Shown here piece by piece: positions 17,669 to 26,980 of a stretch of DNA of 64,000 nt. The number at the start of each line of letters is the position of its first letter. Position 1 is the stretch's first letter. The stretch lies in the NCBI GenBank assembly GCA_052148715.1, contig JBKQHQ010000133.1, forward strand, positions 15,353 to 79,352. The letters run 5' to 3'. Source of the stretch: JBKQHQ01 sp052148715. GTDB taxonomy: Bacteria; Pseudomonadota; Alphaproteobacteria; Rhizobiales; Xanthobacteraceae. The notes beneath the pieces were generated by a model. It was not told where the DNA came from and ran no database searches. It worked only from the letters and a program-made list of their open reading frames with translations. A program made the position numbers and the translations under genes.

Positions 17669-18147
17669 AGCCGATGCGCAGCGTGATGCGTTGGTTCCTG
17701 CTGGCGCTCCTGCTTGTCGCCGGCGTCCCGGCAATGGCGGTCCAACCGGACGAGATCCTGCAGGATCCGACGCTTGAAGCGCGGGCGCGGGCGCTGTCGC
17801 GCGAGTTGCGCTGCATGGTTTGCCAGAACCAATCCATTGACGATTCAGATGCTCCGCTCGCCCGTGAGCTGCGCATTCTGGTGCGCGATCAAATCAAGAC
17901 CGGAGCGAGCGATCAGCAGGTGCTCGACTTCCTGGTGGCGCGCTACGGCGAATTCGTGCTGTTGCGGCCGCGCTTCGCCCCGCATACGGCACTGCTCTGG
18001 CTGGTCACGCCTTTCGCTCTCATCAGCGGGGCGATCGTGTTAATTGCCGTCGGGCGTCGGCGGACCCGGACTTCAGCCGATGCGCCTCAACTGACGCCGG
18101 TCGAGACGGCGCGTCTCGCCCGCCTTCTCGAGCGGGGCAACGAGTAG
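17665..18147 (+). CDS. ccmH: Cytochrome c maturation protein CcmH (CycL)
   Basis: A periplasm-facing, membrane-anchored thiol oxidoreductase that reduces apocytochrome c for heme ligation. Signal peptide/TM at about 8-25, then RCMVCQNQSIDDSDAPLA with the redox pair Cys50/Cys53 (numbered from GTG 17665), a three-helix domain, and a C-terminal TM (LLWLVTPFALISGAIVLIAV). The GTG overlaps the ccmF stop (GTGA); ATG 17674 is an alternative start. Completes the operon. Confidence 0.93.
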   Translation: MKPMRSVMRWFLLALLLVAGVPAMAVQPDEILQDPTLEARARALSRELRCMVCQNQSIDDSDAPLARELRILVRDQIKTGASDQQVLDFLVARYGEFVLLRPRFAPHTALLWLVTPFALISGAIVLIAVGRRRTRTSADAPQLTPVETARLARLLERGNE

Positions 18148-18374
18148 CCCATTGGCCACGTTTGCGGAAGTGCCGACTGGGCCCCGCATCCCCTTGACTG
18201 GCCGTGGTTTGCCCAATGTCCGCCACGTTACCAAAGTTTAATTCCCTCGAAACTCGCCGGTAAGGCGAAGATCCCCATCTTACTTTGCGAAACGGTGCCG
18301 TTGGCCGTAGCCATATCCGCACCCACTTATGATCCGTAGCCACGGATTTCGCAGCGCCCCATGGAGGCAGCACG

Positions 18375-19919
18375 ATGAACCAACTCGACAAGCCCGCCGA
18401 TCAGCTCGATAGACTTCCTCCGAAACGAGGGGGTTTGTTGTCGGCGCGCCGCGTTCTCCTACTCGCGACCACCGTGCTTGGCCTTGGCGCCGCCGCGCTG
18501 GTTTTCGAGCCGACCTTTGCGCCGGAGGCCTTCCTCTCAAGTCCCGCGCAAGCACAAAATCTTTCCGAGCAGACGCAGAACATCGCCAAGCCGGTCGGAT
18601 TCGCCGACATCGTCCAGAAGGTTAAGCCGGCGGTGATTTCGGTTCGCGTCAAGATCGATGGCGGGCCGCAAACCTCAGGCTTGAGCGACGATGATCTGCC
18701 ATTCCCGCCGGGCTCGCCGCTCGACCGGTTCTTCCGTCAGTTCGGCGACCGGCTTCCGCGCGGCGCGCGTCCGCAGGGGCGGGGCGTCATCACCGGTCAA
18801 GGCTCCGGGTTCTTCATCTCGGCGGACGGTTATGCCGTGACCAACAACCACGTGGTCGACAAGGCCGATCAGGTTCAGGTCACGACCGACGATGGCAAGA
18901 CCTACACGGCCAAAGTCATCGGCACCGACCCGAAATCGGACCTCGCACTGATCAAGGTCGAGGGCGGCAGCTTCCCCTACGTTAAGCTTGCGGACAGTCA
19001 ACCCCGCATCGGCGATTGGGTGCTAGCGGTAGGTAACCCGTTCGGTCTCGGCGGCACCGTCACGGCGGGTATCGTGTCGGCACGCGGTCGTGACATCGGC
19101 GCCGGCCCGTATGACGATTTCATTCAGATCGACGCCCCGGTAAACAAGGGTAATTCGGGCGGGCCCACCTTCGACGTCGACGGCAACGTGATCGGCGTCA
19201 ATACAGCGATCTTCTCGCCCTCGGGCGGCTCGGTCGGCATCGCCTTCGCGATCCCGGCGGAGACCGTGAAGACGGTCATTGCCCAGCTCAAGGACCACGG
19301 CAGCGTGAACCGCGGCTGGATCGGCGTGCAGATTCAGCCGGTGACGCAGGACATCGCCGACAGCCTCGGCCTGAAGAAGACCGACGGTGCGCTCGTGTCC
19401 GAGCCGCAAACGGGCAGCCCTGCGGCAAAGGCGGGCATCGAATCCGGCGATGTGATCACGAGCCTCAATGGTGAGCCCGTCAAGGATGCCCGCGACCTCG
19501 CCAAAAAGATCGGCAGCATGGCGCCCGGCACCGCGGTCAAGCTCAGCGTCATCCACCAGGGTGCTGAGAAGACGGTGACCCTGACGCTCGGACAGCTGCC
19601 GGCAACGCGCGAGTCTCGGGCCGAGGAGCGCGATCTGCCGGGCAGCGACGTGGGTAAGCTCGGCTTGACGCTCGCGCCGGCCACCGGTGGCGGCCCCGGC
19701 GTGGTCATCACCAATATCGACCCGAACGGGATCGCCGCCGATCAGGGGTTTCAGCCCGGTGACGTGATCCTCACCGTGGATGGCAAGACGGTGGGCGCCC
19801 CCGCCGATGTCCGTAAGGCCGTCGATGATGCGCGCAAGGGCGGCAAGCGGGTCGTGCTGATGCGCGTCAAGTCCAGTGACGGCACGAAGTTCGTGGCGCT
19901 GCCGATCAGCCGCGCCTGA
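18375..19919 (+). CDS. degP: Do/DegP-family periplasmic serine protease
   Basis: A 514-residue HtrA-type protease and chaperone for damaged envelope proteins. A cytoplasmic stretch and TM/signal anchor lie near residues 27-50. The trypsin-fold domain has the triad His159 (TNNHVVD), Asp189 (SDLALI) and Ser261 (GNSGGP). Two PDZ domains follow (RGWIGVQIQPV onward and LGLTLAP onward). 227 nt after ccmH; the order ccm-degP-two-component-glnE is familiar in Hyphomicrobiales. Confidence 0.93.
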   Translation: MNQLDKPADQLDRLPPKRGGLLSARRVLLLATTVLGLGAAALVFEPTFAPEAFLSSPAQAQNLSEQTQNIAKPVGFADIVQKVKPAVISVRVKIDGGPQTSGLSDDDLPFPPGSPLDRFFRQFGDRLPRGARPQGRGVITGQGSGFFISADGYAVTNNHVVDKADQVQVTTDDGKTYTAKVIGTDPKSDLALIKVEGGSFPYVKLADSQPRIGDWVLAVGNPFGLGGTVTAGIVSARGRDIGAGPYDDFIQIDAPVNKGNSGGPTFDVDGNVIGVNTAIFSPSGGSVGIAFAIPAETVKTVIAQLKDHGSVNRGWIGVQIQPVTQDIADSLGLKKTDGALVSEPQTGSPAAKAGIESGDVITSLNGEPVKDARDLAKKIGSMAPGTAVKLSVIHQGAEKTVTLTLGQLPATRESRAEERDLPGSDVGKLGLTLAPATGGGPGVVITNIDPNGIAADQGFQPGDVILTVDGKTVGAPADVRKAVDDARKGGKRVVLMRVKSSDGTKFVALPISRA

Positions 19920-20056
19920 TTCACTTGGGGCGTGCCGCCGGCCTTCGTCGCCCCCGCCGACGGTGCGTTTCCAGGGGACGGGCGGCTTCGTCCGTCCCCA
20001 CCTATCCGAAGTTCGTTCCGGCAATCCGTCGCCCCCTGCTGGGCGGAGCTTCGGCC

Positions 20057-20090
20057 GAGGGAGTGGCGGGGTCACACCCGCCGCTCCCTC
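20057..20090 (+). terminator. Strong hairpin between degP and the response regulator
   Basis: A 14-bp stem with one G-T pair (GAGGGAGTGGCGGG with CCCGCCGCTCCCTC) and a 6-nt loop GTCACA. The bases after it (TCTAATATT) are AU-rich but not a proper U-run. It may end degP transcripts or lie in the leader of the following operon. Confidence 0.4.
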
Positions 20091-20192
20091 TCTAATATTA
20101 GCCCTCGATGCAAGGAATAGGGTAAATTGGTTGCGGACCGGACGATAGAGGACGAGCAGGATCGGTCGGCGCAAAGGAGGTTGGCCGGCGAA

Positions 20193-20873
20193 ATGCGGCT
20201 TTTGATCGTTGAAGACGACCGCGACGCGGCAGACTATCTCAACAAGGCGTTCCGCGAGGTCGGGCACGTCCCCGATCTCGCGCGCGATGGGGAGGAAGGC
20301 CTTTCCCTCGCGCTCGAAGGCCAATACGACGTGTTGATCATCGACCGCATGCTGCCGAAGCGCGACGGACTGTCGATCATCGGTACCCTGCGGAGCAAGG
20401 GGATCGGCACGCCGGTTTTGATCCTCTCGGCGCTTGGCCAGGTGGATGACCGGGTGAAAGGCTTGCGCGCGGGCGGCGACGATTATCTGCCCAAGCCGTA
20501 TTCATTCTCCGAGCTTTTGGCGCGCGTCGAGGTGCTGGCGCGGCGGCGCGTCGGCCGCGGCGAGGACACGGTCTATCGCGTCGGCGATCTCGCGCTCGAC
20601 CGCTTGTCGCACCGGGTCACGCGCGCGGAAGAGGAGATCGTGCTGCAGCCGCGCGAGTTCCGCCTCTTGGAATACCTCATGAAGCATGCCGGGCAGGTCG
20701 TCACCCGCACCATGCTGCTTGAGAATGTGTGGGACTATCACTTCGATCCACAAACCAACGTCATCGACGTGCACATCTCCCGTCTGCGCTCGAAGATCGA
20801 TAAGGGTTTCGCGCAGCCCTTGCTTCACACCGTGCGCGGCGCGGGATACATGGTTCGTGACGGCGCTCGGTAA
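20193..20873 (+). CDS. OmpR-family response regulator
   Basis: A 226-residue regulator: receiver with VEDDRD, Asp51 (LIIDRMLPKRDG), LILSAL and Lys in PKPYSFSELL; winged-helix C-terminus (LQPREFRLLEYLMKHAG to VRGAGYMV). The frame runs back to 20127, but the product starts properly at ATG 20193, with AAGGAGG at 20174-20180. The kinase GTG overlaps by 17 nt. In related genomes the equivalent pair sits between degP and glnE. Confidence 0.92.
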   Translation: MRLLIVEDDRDAADYLNKAFREVGHVPDLARDGEEGLSLALEGQYDVLIIDRMLPKRDGLSIIGTLRSKGIGTPVLILSALGQVDDRVKGLRAGGDDYLPKPYSFSELLARVEVLARRRVGRGEDTVYRVGDLALDRLSHRVTRAEEEIVLQPREFRLLEYLMKHAGQVVTRTMLLENVWDYHFDPQTNVIDVHISRLRSKIDKGFAQPLLHTVRGAGYMVRDGAR

Positions 20874-22269
20874 GCTGTTTCGCACGACGACGTTCAAGCT
20901 GACGCTCGTCTATCTCACTGTCTTTGCCCTTTTCGCGGCCTTTCTCCTCGGATATTTTGCCTGGAATACGCGGCGTCTGATCAATGATCAGATCACCCAG
21001 ATCGTCGATGCTGAAACGACCGGCCTCGCCGACTTGTACCGCACCGGCGGCATTCGGCGCCTGGTTCTGGTGATCGACAGCCGCGCCCGGCAGCCCGGCT
21101 CGAACCTCTATCTCGTTACCATGTTCAACGGGCAGTCGCTCGTGGGCAACGTGGAATCGCTCAGTCCCGGCGTGCTTGACGCCGCGGGCACGACCGAAGC
21201 CATTTATCGCCGGCTCGACGAGCAGGAGGGGGCGGAGCACTACGCGCTCGTGCGGGTGTCCGTTCTGGCGGGCGGCTTTCGTCTGCTGGTCGGCCACGAT
21301 CTCGAGGAGCGCGAGCGCCTCTACAACGTCGTCCTCGACGCCGGCCGCTGGTCGGTTGCGATCGTTATCGTGCTCGGTCTCGCGGGCGGCTTCTTCGTCA
21401 CGCGGCGCGTGCTCACGCGCATCGATGCCATGACCGAGAGCACGCGCCGAATCATCGCCGGCGACTTGAGCGGCCGGCTGCCGATTGCCGGCACCGGCGA
21501 CGAGCTTGATCGTCTCGCCGATAACCTCAATGCCATGCTCGAGCGCATCGAGGCGCTGATGCACGGCTTGCAGGAGGTGTCCGACAACATCGCGCACGAT
21601 CTGAAAACGCCGTTGACGCGACTGCGCAACCGCGCCGACGAGGCGCTCCGCATGGCCAAGGGCGACGCCGATTGCCGTGCGGCGCTCGAGGCCACGATCG
21701 AGGAATCCGACGGCCTCATCCGCACCTTCAACGCGCTGCTGATGATCGCGCGCGCCGAATCGGGGCATGCCCGGGAGGGCATGAGCGATTTCGACGCGGC
21801 CGAGATTGCGCGCGGCGTGGCCGAGCTGTACGAGCCGCTGGCCGACGAAAAGGGACTGTCGGTCAAGATCGACGCGCCGCAGTCTGTTCCTGTTCACGGC
21901 AATCGGGAGCTCGTCAGCCAAGCCGTGGCCAATCTCGTCGACAATGCGATAAAGTATGCCCCCGGCAAACAGCCGGGCGATGCGGCAGGGGCGGAGATCG
22001 TGGTCAGCGCGCGCAGTGATAAGGACCGGATCGAATTCACCGTGACCGATCATGGGCCGGGCATTCCGCAAGCCGACCGCGGTCGCGCGGTGGAGCGCTT
22101 CGTGCGGCTCGAGCAGAGCAGGTCGGAGCCCGGCTCGGGGCTCGGCTTGAGCCTGGCGGCGGCGGTTGCGCGCCTGCATGGCGGCGAGCTCAAGCTCGAG
22201 GACAACCATCCCGGATTGAAGGCGAGCATTGAGCTGCCGCGCAATGGACCAAATCCGGCGTCGGGGTAA
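20857..22269 (+). CDS. Sensor histidine kinase
   Basis: A 470-residue membrane kinase: TM1 about 14-36, a roughly 130-residue periplasmic domain, TM2 about 165-185, HAMP (TRRIIAGDLSGRLPI), H-box NIAHDLKTPLTRL with His247, N-box NLVDNAIKY, DHGPGIP and GSGLGLSL. GTG 20857 is chosen because it overlaps the regulator's end and immediately precedes TM1; earlier codons in this frame duplicate regulator coding DNA. Signal unknown; envelope stress is plausible from the neighbouring degP. Confidence 0.9.
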   Translation: MTALGKLFRTTTFKLTLVYLTVFALFAAFLLGYFAWNTRRLINDQITQIVDAETTGLADLYRTGGIRRLVLVIDSRARQPGSNLYLVTMFNGQSLVGNVESLSPGVLDAAGTTEAIYRRLDEQEGAEHYALVRVSVLAGGFRLLVGHDLEERERLYNVVLDAGRWSVAIVIVLGLAGGFFVTRRVLTRIDAMTESTRRIIAGDLSGRLPIAGTGDELDRLADNLNAMLERIEALMHGLQEVSDNIAHDLKTPLTRLRNRADEALRMAKGDADCRAALEATIEESDGLIRTFNALLMIARAESGHAREGMSDFDAAEIARGVAELYEPLADEKGLSVKIDAPQSVPVHGNRELVSQAVANLVDNAIKYAPGKQPGDAAGAEIVVSARSDKDRIEFTVTDHGPGIPQADRGRAVERFVRLEQSRSEPGSGLGLSLAAAVARLHGGELKLEDNHPGLKASIELPRNGPNPASG

Positions 22270-22302
22270 TTAGCTACGAGAGGTGCCATTTAGAGGAGCG
22301 GC

Positions 22303-25287
22303 TTGAAACCGATGCGATCTCCCGCGCCAACCGACCCGACCGATGCCACGGAAGGTTTTGCGCTGGCGCGGCGAATCGTGACGGCGCCGCGCCTCTGCGC
22401 GCCTGAACTGGCGCGCGCGCGCCTCGACGGGTGGTTTGCCGGCCTGGGCGACAGCCCGACGGCGGCCGGGCTGCGGCGGCTTCGCACCGCCAATCCGACG
22501 CTCGAGGCGCTCTTGCAGAGCCTTGCCGAGGCCTCCCCCTATCTGTGGGACCTCGCGAGCTCCGCGCCTGACCGCCTCCTTGCCCTGCTCCAGTCGGATC
22601 CCGACCGGCACCTGCACGCGTTGTTCCGGGCGACCCGGCAGGCCGTCGCCGCGGCCGCCAGCGATGCCGAGGCGATGTCGGCCCTGCGCCGCATGAAAGG
22701 CGAGGCGGCGCTGCTGATTGCGCTCGCCGATATCGGCGGCGTCTGGCCGGTGATGCATGCGACCGCGGCGCTGACCGAGGTCGCCGACACCGCCATCGGC
22801 GCGGCCCTGCGCTACCTCCTGCTCGACGCATGCCGCCGCAAGCGAATCCATCCGATCGAGCCGGAAAGCCTCGAGCAGTCGAGCGGATATTTCGTCCTCG
22901 CCATGGGCAAGATGGGCGCGTTCGAGCTGAACTATTCGAGCGATATCGATTTGATCGTGCTGTTCGACCCGCGGGCGCCGGCGCTCCTGCCCGACAGTGA
23001 GCCGGCGTCGTTCTACGTCAGCCTCACGCGGCGGCTCGTGAAGCTGCTGCAGGAGCGCACGGCTGACGGTTATGTCTTTCGCGTCGACTTGCGCCTGCGG
23101 CCGGACCCTTCTTCGACCCAGATCGCCATGTCGATACCGGCGGCGCTCGATTATTACGAGGGGAGGGGCCAGAACTGGGAGCGCGCCGCCTTGATCAAGG
23201 CGCGGCCCTGCGCCGGCGCCATTGCGGCCGGCGAGGCCTTTCTCGGCGCGGTCTCTCCCTTCGTTTGGCGCAAATACCTCGACTTTGCGGCGATCGCCGA
23301 CGTGCACGCGATGAAGCGGCAGATGCACGCCTATCGCGGCCACAGCGAGATTGCGGTCGAGGGCCACAATATCAAGCTCGGGCGCGGCGGCATCCGCGAG
23401 ATCGAATTTTTCGTCCAGACGCAGCAGCTGATCGCCGGCGGCCGCCATCCTGCGCTGCGCGGCCGCGCGACGCTCGCCACCCTGACGGCGCTGACGCAAG
23501 GCGGTTGGGTCGACGTGGTAACTTGCGACGAGCTCAGCGAAGCCTATCGGTTTCTGCGCATGGTCGAGCACCGGCTGCAGATGATCGCCGACGAGCAGAC
23601 CCACACGCTTCCCTCGAGCAAGGACGCGCTCGAGCGCTTTGCCCGCTTCCTCGGTTTTTCCGACCGCGAAGCGTTCGCGCACGCGCTCGTCGGGCATCTG
23701 CAAGCCGTGCAGCGGCACTACGCTCGCTTGTTCGAGCACCCGCCGCCGAGCGGCGGCGCTCGCGCCGCATTCGTGTTCGACAAGGATGAGGATGACCGCG
23801 AGACCCTCGATCGTTTGTCGGCGATGGGCTTTAAGCAACCCCTTAGGGCATCGGTTTCGGTGCGCCACTGGCTGTCCGGGGACTATCGCTCGCTGAAAAA
23901 CCCGTTGGCGCGCGATCATCTGGCCGATCTGATTCCCACGCTGCTCGAGCAGTTCGCGCGCACCGAGAATCCGGATGCGGCCGTGCACGCCTTCGACCGG
24001 TTCCTCGGCGGCTTGCATGGCGGCGTGCGGTTGCTGTCCCTGCTGAAGCAGAACCCTGAGCTCGTCTCGCTCATCGGCACGATCTTGGGGACGGCGCCGC
24101 GCCTCGCCGACATCCTCGCCCACTATCCGCAGGTGATGGACGCGCTGCTCGAGCCGAACTTCTTTGCTGCGCTGCCGGACGAGATCATGCTCGCGCGCGG
24201 CCTGTCGCGATCGCTCGAGCAGGCCCGCTCGTATGAGGACTTTCTCGACAGCATCCGCATGTTCGGCCAGGAGCACATGTTCCTGATCGGCGCGCGCATC
24301 ATATCCGGCACCGTGAGCGCGGAGCAGGCGGGCGAGGCGTTCGCCCGGCTGGCCGATGTGCTGATCCGCGCGCTGCACCGCGACGTCGAAAACACCTTCG
24401 CGCAAAAGCACGGCCGGCTGCGTCGCCAGGAATCGGCGATCCTCGCGCTCGGTCGGCTCGGCGGGCGCGAGATGACGGCGACCTCCGACCTCGATCTGAT
24501 CGTCATCTACGATTTCGATCCCGCTCAGCCGGACTCGGGCGGGGAACGCAAGCTGCACGGCGCGCCTTACTTTGCCCGCCTGACGCAGCGGCTGATCAAT
24601 GCGCTGTCCGCGCGGACCAATTACGGTCTGCTGTATCAGGTCGACATGCGGCTGCGCCCGTCGGGGCGGTCCGGCCCGGTGGCGACGCTCCTGGATTCAT
24701 TCCGCACCTATCAGCAGGAGCAGGCGTGGACCTGGGAGCATATGGCGCTGACCCGGGCGCGCGTCGTCTCCGCGTCGCCGGACTTCGCGCGCCGGATCGA
24801 GGAGGTCATCGGCGGCGTTCTGCGCCGGCCGCGCAACCGGGCCATGATCGCCGCGGACGCGGTCGAGATGCGTCATGCGCTCGCCGCCGAGAAGGGCGAT
24901 GCCGACCGCTGGAATCTGAAATACGCAGCCGGCGGCTTGATCGATCTCGAGTTCATCGCCCAGGTTCTGCAGCTCGTCCACGCGGCGGACGAGCCCGACA
25001 TTCTCGACACCTCGACCGCGCGCGTGCTCGACAAGGCTTGGCGGCTTGGCCTCCTGACCACGGCGGACGCCGAAGTCTTGCGGCCGGCCGCGCGCCTCTA
25101 TCACGACCTGGCCCAGGTCTTGCGGCTGTGCCTGTCCGGCCGCTTCGATCCGAAGGAGGCGGGGCCCGGCCTCCTGGGCCTCCTTGCGCGCGCCGCCGAC
25201 GTGCCCGATTTCACCACGCTCGAGGTGCATTTGGCGGAAACCCAGGACCGCGTGCGCAAAGTTTTTGCGCGAATCCTCGGAACCTGA
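22303..25287 (+). CDS. glnE: Bifunctional glutamine synthetase adenylyltransferase/deadenylylase
   Basis: A 994-residue nitrogen-control enzyme that adenylylates or deadenylylates glutamine synthetase under PII control. Two nucleotidyltransferase halves: the N-terminal adenylyl-removing half has LAMGKMGAFELNYSSDIDLIV and the KLGRGGIREIEF segment; the C-terminal half has LGRLGGREMTATSDLDLIVIYD and DMRLRPSGRSGPVAT. Both Asp-x-Asp metal motifs are intact. It follows the kinase by 33 nt. Confidence 0.95.
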   Translation: MKPMRSPAPTDPTDATEGFALARRIVTAPRLCAPELARARLDGWFAGLGDSPTAAGLRRLRTANPTLEALLQSLAEASPYLWDLASSAPDRLLALLQSDPDRHLHALFRATRQAVAAAASDAEAMSALRRMKGEAALLIALADIGGVWPVMHATAALTEVADTAIGAALRYLLLDACRRKRIHPIEPESLEQSSGYFVLAMGKMGAFELNYSSDIDLIVLFDPRAPALLPDSEPASFYVSLTRRLVKLLQERTADGYVFRVDLRLRPDPSSTQIAMSIPAALDYYEGRGQNWERAALIKARPCAGAIAAGEAFLGAVSPFVWRKYLDFAAIADVHAMKRQMHAYRGHSEIAVEGHNIKLGRGGIREIEFFVQTQQLIAGGRHPALRGRATLATLTALTQGGWVDVVTCDELSEAYRFLRMVEHRLQMIADEQTHTLPSSKDALERFARFLGFSDREAFAHALVGHLQAVQRHYARLFEHPPPSGGARAAFVFDKDEDDRETLDRLSAMGFKQPLRASVSVRHWLSGDYRSLKNPLARDHLADLIPTLLEQFARTENPDAAVHAFDRFLGGLHGGVRLLSLLKQNPELVSLIGTILGTAPRLADILAHYPQVMDALLEPNFFAALPDEIMLARGLSRSLEQARSYEDFLDSIRMFGQEHMFLIGARIISGTVSAEQAGEAFARLADVLIRALHRDVENTFAQKHGRLRRQESAILALGRLGGREMTATSDLDLIVIYDFDPAQPDSGGERKLHGAPYFARLTQRLINALSARTNYGLLYQVDMRLRPSGRSGPVATLLDSFRTYQQEQAWTWEHMALTRARVVSASPDFARRIEEVIGGVLRRPRNRAMIAADAVEMRHALAAEKGDADRWNLKYAAGGLIDLEFIAQVLQLVHAADEPDILDTSTARVLDKAWRLGLLTTADAEVLRPAARLYHDLAQVLRLCLSGRFDPKEAGPGLLGLLARAADVPDFTTLEVHLAETQDRVRKVFARILGT

Positions 25288-25371
25288 ACCGAAGTTACCC
25301 TGGATTTTTGGCGCAAGGAGTTGAAGAAAAGGCAGGCATCACTGATCGCGCATGCGGCGTAGGAGGCGACG

Positions 25372-26904
25372 ATGGCACAAGGCGACGCGGCGTCGACCGG
25401 TCCCGATCTGACCCAAGGCATTTTTCTCGATCAGCTCCCCGACGGTGAAATGCTCGTCGGCCATGTCGGCGATGACGAGGTCCTGTTGGTGCGGCGGGGA
25501 GGCGCGGTGTTCGCGGTCGGGGCGCATTGCACGCACTATCACGGTCCTCTCGCCGACGGTCTTGTGGTTGGCGACACGGTGCGTTGTCCCTGGCATCACG
25601 CCCGTTTTGATCTGCAGACGGGCGAAGCCCTCGAAGCGCCCGCCCTGAGCCCGATCGCCTGTTGGGCGGTCGAGCAGCGCGAGGGCAAGGTCTTTGTGAG
25701 CAAACAGCTTGCGCAACCGCGGCCGAAGCCCCGCGGCCGAAGCCCCGCCGGCGCGCCCGCAAAAATCGTCATCGTCGGCGGCGGCGCCGCCGGGTTCGCC
25801 GCGGCCGAGATGCTGCGGCGGCAAAGCTTTCAAGGCAGCATCCTCATGCTGAGCAGCGACGATGCGCTGCCCTACGACCGGCCGAACCTGTCCAAGGACT
25901 ATCTCGCCGGCACCGCTCCGTTCGATTACGTGCCTCTGCGCGAAGAGCGTTTTTATCGCGAGAACAACATCGACACGCGCTTGCGCCAAGCGGCCATTGA
26001 GATCGACATTCGAGCCCGTGAAGTGATCCTCGCAGGCGGCGACAGGGTGCCCTACGACCGGCTGCTGCTGGCAACCGGAGCCGAGCCGGTGCGTCTCGCG
26101 ATCCCCGGCGCCAACCAGCCGCATGTGCGCCCGCTGCGCTCGCTCGCCGATTGCACGGCCATCATCGAGCGCGCCGCCACGGCGCGCCGCGCGGTCGTTA
26201 TCGGGGCGAGTTTCATCGGCCTTGAGGTCGCCGCCGCGCTGCGCCAGCGCGGGCTCGATGTCCGCGTCGTGGCGCCGGACAAGCGGCCGATGGAGCGAAT
26301 TTTGGGCCCGCAGATGGGCGACTTCATCCGCGCCTTGCACGAAGAGCATGGCGTCGTCTTCCACCTCGGAGACACGGCAACTACCATCGACGGCAAGCGG
26401 GTGACGCTCAAGAGCGGCGGAGCGCTCGAGGCCGACCTCGTGGTCGTCGGCATCGGTGTGCGGCCGCGCCTCGATCTTGCCGAGAAGGCACGGCTCACCC
26501 GCGACCGCGGGGTCGCGGTCGACCAACACCTGGAGACGAGCGCGCCCGGCATCTACGCCGCCGGCGACATCGCCCGCTGGCCCGAGCCGCATGCCGGAGA
26601 AAAAATCCGCGTCGAGCATTGGGTCGTCGCCGAGCGCCAAGGGCAGGTAGCCGCGCTCAACATGCTCGGCTACCGGGCGCCGTTCACCACCGTGCCGTTC
26701 TTCTGGAGCCAGCATTACGACGTTCCGATCAACTATGTCGGTCATGCCGAAAACTGGAACCAGCTGGAGATCGACGGCGACATCGCCGGCAAGGATTGCC
26801 TCTTGCGGTTCAAACGCAATGGGCGCGTGCTGGCCGTCGCCTCGATATTCCGCGACCGCGCCAGCCTCGAGGCTGAGGTGACGATGGAGCGCGATGCCGC
26901 TTAG
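25372..26904 (+). CDS. Rieske-FAD ferredoxin-type reductase (AIFM3-like)
   Basis: A 510-residue fusion of an N-terminal Rieske [2Fe-2S] domain and an FAD/NAD(P)H disulfide-reductase-type module. Cluster ligands are Cys53, His55, Cys72 and His75 (HCTHYHG, RCPWHHARF). A flexible Arg/Pro/Ala linker (about 112-126) leads to the FAD site VGGGAAGFAAAEML, the NAD site IGASFIGLEVAAAL and the second FAD motif IYAAGDIA. It probably passes electrons from NAD(P)H to an oxygenase or other acceptor; no partner oxygenase lies nearby. Confidence 0.88.
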   Translation: MAQGDAASTGPDLTQGIFLDQLPDGEMLVGHVGDDEVLLVRRGGAVFAVGAHCTHYHGPLADGLVVGDTVRCPWHHARFDLQTGEALEAPALSPIACWAVEQREGKVFVSKQLAQPRPKPRGRSPAGAPAKIVIVGGGAAGFAAAEMLRRQSFQGSILMLSSDDALPYDRPNLSKDYLAGTAPFDYVPLREERFYRENNIDTRLRQAAIEIDIRAREVILAGGDRVPYDRLLLATGAEPVRLAIPGANQPHVRPLRSLADCTAIIERAATARRAVVIGASFIGLEVAAALRQRGLDVRVVAPDKRPMERILGPQMGDFIRALHEEHGVVFHLGDTATTIDGKRVTLKSGGALEADLVVVGIGVRPRLDLAEKARLTRDRGVAVDQHLETSAPGIYAAGDIARWPEPHAGEKIRVEHWVVAERQGQVAALNMLGYRAPFTTVPFFWSQHYDVPINYVGHAENWNQLEIDGDIAGKDCLLRFKRNGRVLAVASIFRDRASLEAEVTMERDAA

Positions 26905-26980
26905 GCGAAGCTACATGACATTCAGATCGTGACGGTGAAGCGGGATAAGGCGACCGCGATAGCTCCGGCAGCCGACATCG

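Noticed and set aside
22270..24558. 762-codon open frame antisense to glnE
   Set aside because: Arg/Asp/His-rich translation without motifs; it mirrors the third-base GC bias of glnE, a common artefact in GC-rich DNA.
25339..26745. 468-codon antisense frame under the Rieske-FAD gene
   Set aside because: Shadow of a well-supported gene with cluster and FAD motifs.
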